Shown one piece after another: positions 30,801 to 39,743 of a DNA stretch of 64,000 nt. The translations under genes were made by a program, and so were the position numbers. Numbering within the stretch: position 1 is the first letter of the stretch; each line of letters begins with the position of its first letter. The DNA is taken from assembly GCA_017654935.2 (NCBI GenBank), contig CM065710.1, positions 6,517,565 to 6,581,564 of the forward strand, read 5' to 3'. Under the pieces are notes generated by a model. That model saw nothing but the letters and a program-made list of their open reading frames with translations, was not told where the DNA came from and did not search any database. The DNA is from Phymorhynchus buccinoides. Its lineage: Eukaryota > Mollusca > Gastropoda > Neogastropoda > Raphitomidae.

Positions 30801-32534
30801 CCCACTAAACGCAACAAGCTACAGCTGGCCTGGCAAGGACCGTTCCGAGTCGTAGAGCGCGTTGGTGACTGGGATTACCGCCTCCGAATCCGAGGGAAGG
30901 ACAGATTGGTTCACGCCAACCTCGTCAAGCGATACTTGCGCCGGGAGCAGTGTCAGGTTGGGACAAGGGTGACAGAGGAGTTGAGTTCAGGTGTGGAAAT
31001 GCAAGCCAGCCAAGATTGCCATGAAAGTTGCGCTGCAGGATATACGCCTGTCGTCGTTGACCTGTCCATGCCCGAAACCATTGATCATTCTATACCCTTC
31101 ATACCACTCCAATCAGAGGAGAATTGGAAAGACGTCAAGATCAGTCAAGCGTTGACGGAGAAAGAAAGGGCCCAGGCTCAAGCCTTGTGTGAAGATTTTT
31201 CCGATATACTTACTGACCTTCCTCTTAGGTGTACGCTTGCGGAATGCACCTTGGAAGTCACACAGGAAGGACCCGTATCCGTGAAGCAGTATCCACTTCC
31301 CCACTCTCAGACAGAGGTAGTGAAAGAGGAAGTGCAACAGATGCTGAAGATGGGTGTCATCGAACGAGCCAAGTCTCCATACTCTTCCCCGATATTGCTA
31401 GTGAAGAAAAAGGACGGGAAGATGCGCTTTTGTGTTGACTTTCGTAGGTTTAACCAAGTGTTGAGATTTGACGCGGAACCCATGCCTGACATCGAACACA
31501 TCTTCGCCCAGCTTGGGAATGCCAAGTACTTCACGAAATTAGATCTGTCGAAGGGGTATTGGCAGATACCCATGGCAGAACAAGATAAGCACATGACAGC
31601 CTTCACCACACCCCAAGGCCAGTTCCAGTGGCGGGTCATGCCGTTCGGGCTGAAGACCGCAGGTGCAGTCTTCAGCCGGGTCATGCGGTTGATGCTGGAA
31701 CCACTGGAATTGCAGGAAGTTCATAACTTCATGGATGATGTGCTCGCGGCTACCACAACATGGGAGAGACATCTAGAGGTACTCAGAAAGGTTTTGACTC
31801 GGCTAAGAGAGGTTCAGTTGTCCGCCCGTCCAACAAAATGCCAGATAGGGGAGAGCAAGGTGAGCTTCCTGGGACATGTGTTGGAAGCGGGACACCTTTT
31901 GCCAGAAGAAGAGAAGTTGGACAAGATTGAGACAGCCGAACCGCCAACGACCAAGAAAGGATTGCGATCATTTCTGGGCCTCGTCGGTTACTACCGAAAG
32001 TTTGTAGACCACTTCGCCGAGAAAGCCCTTCCTTTGACCGAGAGGACGAAGGCGAGACAGCCTGAGAAGATCAAGTGGGATGAGGAAGGAATGGAAGCAT
32101 TCCAGACCCTCAAGCGTGAACTCCTGGCAAGCCCTGTGCTTCAGCTGCCCCGGCAGGACATTCCGTATGTTCTAAGGACAGACGCTTCGGCCACGGGGAT
32201 AGGGGCTGCCCTCATGCAAGACCAAGGGGAGGGTTTGCGACCTGTGATGTTTGCCAGCAAGAAGTTATCAGCAGCTGAGTGCAAGTACCACACCATCGAG
32301 CAAGAGTGTCTTGCCGTCGTTTGGTCCATCCGACGATTCTATCCCTACCTCTACGGGAGGGAGTTTGTGCTGGAGACGGATCATCATCCTCTTCAGTACC
32401 TTCACCGGATCAGGCCAGTCAGCCGGCGACTCATGGGCTGGGCTATCGAACTGCAGTCGACACCCTTCACATTCCGACACATTCCTGGGTCAAGGAACGT
32501 CGAGGCTGATTATCTCAGCAGGATGCTCGAGTAA
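27834..32534 (+). CDS. Gag-Pol polyprotein, gag-PR-IN-RT-RH order, 1566 aa
   Basis: The start is the ATG at 27834 in a strong context (gaccATGg); the frame is open about 50 nt further up without ATG. Domains by residue: Glu/Arg-rich coiled coil about 115-205; capsid-like gag about 220-380; CCHC knuckle CYKCGSLGHFKRDC 437-450; aspartic protease DSGAS 503-507; integrase zinc site H695/H702/C732/C735; catalytic D765, D825, E861 (DD35E spacing); GPY/F module near 1000 (WQGPF); RT with LDLSKGYWQIP at 1236 and FMDD 1299-1302; RNase H with D1450 (TDASATGIG) and D1516 (ETDHHPL); stop after SRMLE. All key residues are present and no frameshift separates gag from pol. The polyprotein makes and integrates the cDNA of the element. 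The integrase-before-RT order marks it as Gmr1-like. Confidence 0.97.
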   Translation: MDSDDHDLEGAAAPRYQLRTRAVGVLPGMEAPPVVSVPTVTTPIVTTGRSVTTTTTLSSAPLGVFTPETTPRMFMGRGRGKLQTGEDTRFTVPPGFIQRQPAHYPPNQPPPADPMLLWMQLEVEKQRREEERRREERAEERRREEERYRQEEQRRKEEKAAEEQRRKEEKEAEEQRMEGERRRFEEELEERRAERQQQRLLLERLTKGNSPKRTNEGALTVEPPRLKLPMYLPGEDIDIYLEHFDSIARAYGIPDEKKALYLISNLTGKAKEAFVNLPPDPTYNQLRKALRQRLHMTAEAYRQRFRSMRKETAETFEQFGERLKRSLHYWVEAAEQSLEDCVLIEQLIQGVSPELQFKMSEMKPKTFMKALEIAEAHADARRVRRAVPLRLDMNKRPGGGTMLNEKGHAREDSTTTPVSSGTSLPPLRETEKQQQGCYKCGSLGHFKRDCPQLRRDELQRQNQGGRGRGGRVYVSFGTTGDAASSFPVFAAVVEGKVVHAIRDSGASTTFVDNDLVPKDALQGPECVISGVESQFQARRPTVLIAVSTPYFKGNVWAVALEKPIHSLLVGNRVTFAGGEELMVSTDLPATASCAVVTRAQAEEQQQKLKPVLNPVSIPAALKVTPSEIGDLQKKDTTLSQPRSLVGVVPKQTKNGRSWFEESKGILFRVFESGGAKYRQLVVPTCLRYSVLQMAHDNPMAGHLGKKRTLERIQQDFYWPCMAQAVRSYCQTCDVCQRTTPRGHNTRVPLGKVPLVSTPFAKVAVDLIGPIIPASTRGYRFVLVTVDYATRYPDAVPLKRIDTETVAEALWTMWTRTGIPEKVISDRGSQFTSEMMQAVYRMLGVHKETTSPYHAQANGLVERFNGTLKQMLRRLCIDQPKEWDRFIPAVLFAYREVPQESTQFSPFELLYGRTVRGPMQLLKQVWVKEDADQEQRTEVELVLDLKNRIETTCKIAQDHLRKAQAKQKKLYDRKAKERWYDVGDEVLLLLPTKRNKLQLAWQGPFRVVERVGDWDYRLRIRGKDRLVHANLVKRYLRREQCQVGTRVTEELSSGVEMQASQDCHESCAAGYTPVVVDLSMPETIDHSIPFIPLQSEENWKDVKISQALTEKERAQAQALCEDFSDILTDLPLRCTLAECTLEVTQEGPVSVKQYPLPHSQTEVVKEEVQQMLKMGVIERAKSPYSSPILLVKKKDGKMRFCVDFRRFNQVLRFDAEPMPDIEHIFAQLGNAKYFTKLDLSKGYWQIPMAEQDKHMTAFTTPQGQFQWRVMPFGLKTAGAVFSRVMRLMLEPLELQEVHNFMDDVLAATTTWERHLEVLRKVLTRLREVQLSARPTKCQIGESKVSFLGHVLEAGHLLPEEEKLDKIETAEPPTTKKGLRSFLGLVGYYRKFVDHFAEKALPLTERTKARQPEKIKWDEEGMEAFQTLKRELLASPVLQLPRQDIPYVLRTDASATGIGAALMQDQGEGLRPVMFASKKLSAAECKYHTIEQECLAVVWSIRRFYPYLYGREFVLETDHHPLQYLHRIRPVSRRLMGWAIELQSTPFTFRHIPGSRNVEADYLSRMLE

Positions 32535-32576
32535 GGAATTGTGCCTGGCTCAGTGCTTCAGGCGCTACTGAGCCTT

Positions 32577-32586
32577 GAGGGGGGGG
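32577..32586 (+). promoter_or_regulatory. Polypurine tract
   Basis: GAGGGGGGGG ends two bases before the 3' LTR; expected primer for plus-strand synthesis. Confidence 0.8.
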
Positions 32587-32588
32587 CG

Positions 32589-35041
32589 TGTTACGGGATT
32601 CCCCGTAAGGAGGCCCGAATTCCCCCTCTCACACCCCATTCCTCACAACCCGGTTTGTTGGTGACCCAGCTTACAGGAATAGTAGTAGGATATGGTTTGT
32701 TTCATCAGTTTGGGGTTAATTCATTGTTTTCTGTCCATTTTGCTATGTATGGAAGGTTGTTACTTTTGCTTTCTTGTACCTGTGTAAATAAAGCCATTTT
32801 TCGCAATGCTTACGTGTGTATAGTCAGAAAGAGAATGTTTTTTTTAAAATCCTAACTCTTTCCGGTTTACCAGAAGGAACGTGCGTGTGAGCGCAGATCT
32901 GTGTGCACGCGAATGGAGCGCCCGAATATCTCTAGGCGTGTGTGTGCGTCAGTGGTAGGATGTTTTTATTTTTATTGTTTCTTCGCTTGTCTCGTGCAAG
33001 TCGATTCAAAGTTGAGTGAGTTCAGGTCAACCGGTTGGTGTGTATTCTGTAGCAGGGCAGGGTTAGTCAGATTCATCACAGGTCTCCACAGCGCAACTTG
33101 TGGCTGTGTTCTGGTCGTCCCAGGGAGCAGTGCACCTACTGCTCAAAGGTTTCTTCACGGCTGTTCGGTCAGCTACTGGTGTTTCACCACAGGAATAGCT
33201 CTGTTCTTGTGGGAAGCCAGGGTCTAAGTTTGGCAAGGGGGTTTAGCTTCGTCAGCCTACCCGCCAACTTAGGGGTTTTCGGGTCTCTCTGGGACCCCAT
33301 GTAAATATTGTATCAGTCACGGGTTTGATGGGTGAGTAATGTGTGTGGGAAGGTTTGTATTCATTTTCAGAAGTCTAAATTGAACGGGGGTGGTAGTTTT
33401 TAAATGGTTTTAGTCCTGGTTGGCATTTTCGAGAATTGTTGTCAGTCTCACTAGTCCGACAGTTAACTAGTCCGACAGTTTTCTAGTCCTACAGTTTCCT
33501 TCAAACAATCAATTTTCTTCGTTTTCTTCCTTATTGTTAGGATATTTTCTTACCTTATTATATCCCTTTTGTTCAAACAATCGGCAGTTGTGTTTTCAGG
33601 GTGAGCTGTCGGGCTGCAGACCGCGCAACTTGGTTGAGCTTGTTTTATTATTTTGGTTTAGTTTCGTCTTCATTTTTACACAGTAACCTTTTATGTTAAC
33701 CCTCTTAGTTTTAATATATCTTTTTAAAGTGATTGTTTCAGCTAGTGCCATTGTAAAGGAAGTTTTCTTTGGGAATTTAATTTGGCCATTTCAATTTCAA
33801 TTCCAAATTCCAAAATTAAGAAGCTTTTGACTTAATCTCTCAATCCGCTTCTATGAAATCCAAACCTTGGTCACTATGACTCGGCTGAACTGAGAGTGAT
33901 ACTTACCCGGCCTGTTCGCAGGCCTACTTCTTTTTCTTGTTTTGTGAGCGGACAGACTGGAGTGCTACCCCGCCCTAATCCGACGCCTTGCCGGGGAGGG
34001 TCCTCGCGTCATTTCCCCCCCCCCCCTTCATAAGCCATCACTTGTTGCCCTCCTCCTTGCCCCGTCCCCTTAAGTCCTCGGCGCTGGAAACCAAGCGGCC
34101 AGCGGTGACGAGAGCAGCTGGCTGGGTACGGAGCCTGTCCAGCGATCGGCTCGCCTTGGAGGACGACAGCTTGTCTTGGGAGGGTCGGCGCGCTCCCGAA
34201 GAACGACGGCCAGCCGTGTGAGGAGCTTCGGAGCGGAGGGACTTTCTGTGGAGGAACGGCCGTGGTTCTCTAGTGCTGCGAGAGAACCCAGACTGGGGAT
34301 TCAGCTTCTAAACAGCTAAGTGTTAAAAGATAATATTTGTTATGTGGCCAGTGTGTTTCCGGGAGGAAACAGTGACCGACATGAACTCAGGCAGGGACAG
34401 TTGTCTACAAAGTGGTATATGAGTGATTAATGCCAAGAGTTTCAGTAATTATAATCTTCTTCTTTTTTGGGAAACTGTGCTGTTATACCGAGCCTACCCA
34501 AGGAAAGCTGTCCTAGCTTTACCAAGTGACTGGTGTTTGTTTTAAATATCCTTTATTATTCAGTTAACATCTCATTGTTTGGGCTCCTGCCGACTTATGG
34601 CCAGTTTTTCCGACCCTTGAAGGGATTAAGGGGGAATTCTATTTTCACGGGGTCAATTTCTCAGTCCTTCGTTGGACTGGTCAAGAGAGGGTTTTGTTGT
34701 CAGTCTGTATTTAGTCCTTCACTGGACTCCGGGATTTGTTTAAGGCTGGGCATCAGGCGGAGGAGTTCTTGCTGGCTACTGTTAATTTTGCTTTACCCTT
34801 AATTGTATGTAAATATTAACTACATGTTCGCATTGTCTGGCGCCATGTTTTTGGCTTGTCATTTTGTTTAAATTATAATTTTCAAAGAAGACACAAACTC
34901 ACGGCTTAATCTTTGTTCAGAGTGTGCGTGTGCGAGTCTGGGTGATTGTGCGCCTTAAGTGTTTACTTGGTCTGTTCTCTTGACCCTACCCTTTTAGTCC
35001 GGTTTCGGTCTTGCGCAAAACTGCGGGCCAAAACCGTGACA
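32589..35041 (+). repeat. 3' LTR (2453 bp)
   Basis: Starts TGTTACGGGATTCCCCG and ends CGTGACA; see 5' LTR for comparison. The AATAAA near 32787 could direct 3' end formation. Confidence 0.95.
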
Positions 35042-35689
35042 ACAGGCAGAGACATGCATACAAATCAAAATGACAAAAACAGACTCTCCTTTATAGGGTT
35101 AGCTCATCAATCCTGGATGGAAAAAAAATGACTATGCAACAAAAGCAGACATGACAACAATTTCAATTAAAGATCAACAAGCGAGAAAGATTTTTATTGC
35201 TGTAAAAGATTTTGTTTGTGCCATAAACTAAATACATGGCAATGAATTTTGCCCTAAACAACCGTTTGTATATTAAGTTTAATAAAAACGGTTTCCATAC
35301 ACCTGAAAATTCCTGTGAGCGCTGAAAACCGAAAGTGACGTCACCACAGGATTGTCTGCTGTAAACACAACATGGCTGCCTGGAACTGATGTTGGCATCG
35401 TATCCCCCCAAATAAAAGTGTGCAAGTACATCGGGTTACTATTTTGCAGACTACCCCAGTAAATAAATCTACAGCATTACTAAGCAGTAGGCCTCCTTCC
35501 TAGCTGATCAGACACTCAGGAACTGGATAACAAATTTGTGGTGTTGTGCTGAGTAACTGAATAGATTTTAGGCCAAGTTACGGAAGGCTTTTAGTTTTAC
35601 TATAAAGGGCTGCAGTATTTGGCCTAAATGGCTTAGCCTATTCCCGAACTGTGTTCTTTTTATCTGCAATGAACTTTTCTCACCAACGT
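35042..35689. other. Unassigned AT-rich sequence
   Basis: No gene or repeat family recognised. Confidence 0.4.
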
Positions 35690-35731
35690 GTTATACACAC
35701 ACACACATAATAACGCACGTGCGTCGGTGTA

Positions 35732-35785
<54 letters not shown>

Positions 35786-35995
35786 CGTGCATGCGCGAAA
35801 GAGTAATTATGTAAACATTTTAAAATGTGAAAATGGACAGTAAAATGCAGGACCCAGAATTCTTCCAAAGCTGTATTCTTTATGTTTCCTGTAGTAGTTT
35901 GGAATAATGTCAGTAGTGAGTGTGTGTTTGTGCGTGCATGCGTACCTGCATGTGTGCGTGTGTGTGTGTGTGCGCGCGCGCGTGTGTAGGTTTGT
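35690..35995. repeat. Two (TG)n/(CA)n microsatellites
   Basis: TG-rich arrays at about 35694-35790 and 35920-35990 with CG-containing variants. Confidence 0.9.
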
Positions 35996-36184
35996 TGACA
36001 TAATATTGTTACAGACTGGTTTATACAGAATGCATGTGCGTGTTTGTTGAATGTAGAAAGATTGCCCTTTCACGCCTCATTCACGCAACACACTAAATAA
36101 TGCAAACGAAAGTCGATTGTAAGTTCAAAACGTTAACTATTAAACCAATGAAAGAGCAAAATATTCAGACACAAAATATAACGG

Positions 36185-36270
36185 AGGCACGCCGGACGGA
36201 CGGACACCGGACGGATGGACGGACCAGACAAAAACAATAGCTCCCCGAACCTTCGGCTCGGGGACTAATA
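36185..36270. repeat. Repeat tail with GGACGGAC motif
   Basis: The ggacggacgga run followed by caatagctccccgaacc and a small cttcggctcggg hairpin looks like the terminus of an interspersed element. Class unknown. Confidence 0.35.
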
Positions 36271-38599
36271 ATGAAATACAAGTATTAAGTACTAAACACA
36301 CTAATGAATGTTAAAAATAAGGGAGATAAACACTGGACGATGAAGACTGGAGACGGTGATGACGAAGACTGTTACAGTTTGATGTGATGCTGAAAACGAT
36401 GATGCTGTGGAAAAACAAGGGGACGACGACCAAGAGGGACGACGATTTTGGAAGGGGACAATGATGGGGAAGATAGGCACCACTCTGAAGACAACTCAGT
36501 TGTAGACAACTCAGTTGTCTCGCATTGCTGGTGCAAAACACAATCCTGGCACCCACTGCCAGCACTCAGGGGGGATCACCACATTGAAGATGCCCACGGC
36601 GACGGTGATCTTGCAGATTAGAGTGTAGCCACACCAAGGCCACACACCAGGAAGTGTAGCCACATGAAGGCCACATACCAGCGACCACATCAAGGTCACC
36701 AGTAACGCAGGTACGTCGACGACGACGGCGACGACCATTCAGCAGTGCAGGGATGTATCAGGCACACACGTTCAGTCGGCGAGGCAGGCCTCATGATGCA
36801 GAGTTGAGAATCCTAACAGCCAGCCCTCCGTGACGTGTCCCGACTCCTAGACCCAGCACTGAAAACTACAATACTATTTTCAGTCTATATGCCTGAAGTT
36901 AACTCCCCACAATTAACCCCTCTACTCAATCATGTGGGAAAATGTATATATCTTCGAAACAAAATACAAAACAAGGAATTGTTTTGCTAATAGAAATACA
37001 CACGCAATACATGAAACAGTCGAATATTATTCAAGTAATATGGGTAGCAAAAACGACTGTTAAATAATTATTGTCTCCCTTTATTATTTACTAATATTAA
37101 TCAAATGCAGAACACAAACAACGAATGTCTTTCTCAAAAGTATTTTGTTCTGCGCAAAATATTAAACATTCATCTCATAATCATTACTACTAGTAGTACA
37201 AAATACAATCATCAGCATAAATTATAATTACAAACACCAGATACAAGTGCTCTTGTTACTGGGTTAAACATAAAACATCCTCACAAACAACTAGAGGACG
37301 GAGTTCTTTCCTCGACAACCTTCCATATTGACAACCAGAAACAGAACTGAAGAAAAATCTATTCATACTACGAATCAGAAAACAGGAGTTAAAATTGAAA
37401 TTCAACTTTCACGTGCAACGCTCACAAAAACAACCAGCTAAAGATAACCTACATTCAGGCCGAAACTGTGCCCGTGAAAGTTAGTGTATGCACGCTAAAG
37501 TTCAGGGTATTCACGTTTGTGACAGATATATATATATGCATAAGCATGCTTGCCCCAATGCCCAGTACATTGTACTGGTTGTGTGTTGCATGTGGATTAC
37601 ATGCAGCCTTGGTTTTTCTCAGTGAGCATTTGATTTTGTATTGTATTTTTTTACATTTAAAAAAATGTTCTTTGGGATACCGGATGAAGTGTTGATTTGA
37701 TTTTGCGCTTTTTGTGCCATTGTTTTTTGTTTGTTTTTCCCATCACTTAAAGTTAGTTCACTATTTTGTGACGTTTTTCTCTCTGGTTTGTGTAGCAGTG
37801 TGCTAACACAGCTACTAGGCCTATTGCTCTTTAGGCTTACTCGTAGCAGACGCCTATTTTTGCTATTGGAGTTATCTGCCCAAGTTAACTCCCTTGTTGA
37901 GATTTATTTCTAACTAAATTGTATTTTATCATATTTTTGTATTTTAAGTTTGTATTGATATAAGATGCATAAAAAAATCATAGATTTTATCCCACACATT
38001 TGTATTAACTGAAATGCTCGCATAGCCTGACAATTCAAGATTTTGTGATCGGTAAAATGAACAATCAGATCAAAGTATTCCCGGTCGTTTCGTATGTTTT
38101 TTATTCTTATTCAAAATCTAATCAAATGTTTGAATTTCTAATTATGCAACCTAAATTTATAATCTATCCCCTTTCGTTTCATATATGACATGCTATGGAT
38201 CTTTTCCGCATAAACTTGTAGTATTGCAAAATGAATGCAGTCGTAACAGGTTGTAGCCATTTGCGAATCTCCTGAGTCCTTTGTCTACTATGTAAGGCCT
38301 ATATTAGGGGCGAAGACCGATTGAACTGCCTTTCGATTTGAAATACTGATTTTCTAAATTAAGTAATTTTATTTCGATTCGCTCCTATGTTTTCGTTCTA
38401 ATAACTAACAAAACTAGTTTTGTATATTTAAAATAATTTTGGACCTTATAGATTTAGAATATTTTACGATTAAAGATGGAGTCTAGAAATAGGAATTCGA
38501 CTTGTGTTTTCTATCGAATTTCAGGACACAAATTAGAAACTTTATAGATTGAATTGAGACTTGAAATTTATGCAAATGAAAGTTTGTGCATTGTATTTT
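36271..38599. other. Unassigned AT-rich sequence
   Basis: About 2.3 kb with no exon, domain or repeat family that I can support. A short duplication (aagtgtagccacacca / gaagtgtagccacatga) lies near 36640. Confidence 0.4.
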
Positions 38600-38638
38600 T
38601 TTTATTATTATTTTGTTATTTTTATTATTATCGCCACC

Positions 38639-39743
38639 ACAACCGTCAAGTGCACCATCCCGGTGCCAACCACAGCTGGAGTCATCCGCGGCATTCCACT
38701 ACACGTCAGCAATGAAGAATTTCTTGAAAAGACAAGAATCGACTGCCCCATCCGGTCTGCTACCAGGCTGACCCTAAGAGACGGCAGCCCATCAAAAGCC
38801 ATCAAGATAATCTTCCGCCTAGGCCACATTCAATGTTGACTGCCGAGCCTGATTACCATACTGCTCTGTCTGCAGTAAACCAGGCCACGCCCCCAAGGAC
38901 TGCACTGCCACCCAAAGGAGATGCACCAACTGCAGGGGCCAACACTCCTCCAACAATATGGGGTGTCCAGCCAGGAGATGCACCAACTGCAGGGGCCAAC
39001 ACTCCTCCAGCTACATGGGGTGTCCAGCTAGGAGATGCACCAACTGCAGGGGCCAACACTCCTCCAGCTACATGGGGTGTCCAGCTAGGAAACAGCTGGC
39101 CCTGGCAAACCGCCTACGAGCCGAGATTGATATGCCTCGGGCCCTTGCCATCAGAGAAGCCAAGACCATCTTCTCCAAACAACAAATGGCCCTACCACCT
39201 ACCCAAAACGAATCCCAACCACCAACACCATGGAGGAAATCGCCACCTTCCAGCTATGCCGGACAACTCCAGCAAAACCTGCGACCCAGGGCCGTCCAAA
39301 CCAGAAACAACCAGCCCACGATCACCCAGGAACCAACCTAAGACTCCCAGACACCAGCCCCACAGCCTTCAAACACCAATCAGAACTGCTCGACCCCGGT
39401 CGACCGCATTGCCGACCAGCTCGCCCTCATGACACAGGAGCTGAGAGAACTGAGGGAAGAAGTCCACTCCCTCCGCGAGGAAAACGTCCTCCTGAAACAG
39501 AAATTGCTTAAGAACCAGCCAAACCAACCAGACCAACCACCTCAAAAGGACCAGCCACCAACAACAACGAAGACTAAACCAACCAACACCTCCATTCCAA
39601 GAACTCCCAAGAAAACTGTGGACCACAACCTAAGAGGCACACCTACACCGACAATTATGAAAACAAACTGGGACTACGGCGTCACTGAGCAACCTGCCCA
39701 TGAAGAAATCTTCCAAGAAACCCAAAATGGAAGACACAAATAG
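38639..39743 (+). pseudogene. LINE ORF1 (gag-like), frameshifted
   Basis: The N-terminal part reads TTAGVIRGIPLHVSNEEF, typical of I-like ORF1. After a frame break near 38815 a CCHC knuckle CSVCSKPGHAPKDC appears. Three tandem copies follow of a finger CTNCRGQHSSSYMGC (C-x2-C-x3-H-x6-C), each 57 nt, between 38920 and 39091. After another shift the C-terminus has a coiled-coil-like ELRELREEVHSLREENV and ends in TNWDYGVTEQ. ORF1 proteins bind element RNA; the finger repeat is unusual. Confidence 0.75.

Larger units (their letters stand above)
24410..35041 (+). mobile_element. Complete Gmr1-like Ty3/gypsy LTR retrotransposon
   Basis: A 10.6-kb element with two LTRs, a primer-binding-site candidate, one gag-pol frame and a polypurine tract. 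LTR ends are TGTTACGGG and CGTGACA (short imperfect inverted repeat, TG...CA). No clear 4-6 bp target duplication is seen: the left flank ends gatcat, the right flank starts acaggc. Gene order is gag, protease, integrase, RT, RNase H, in contrast to the usual gypsy order. No env-like frame follows RNase H. Confidence 0.95.

Noticed and set aside
32530..32588. env-like gene after RNase H
   Set aside because: Only about 50 nt separate the pol stop from the 3' LTR, so there is no room for env.
38853..39059. Minus-strand frame with APAVGASP repeats
   Set aside because: Shadow of the tripled zinc-finger code of the LINE ORF1.
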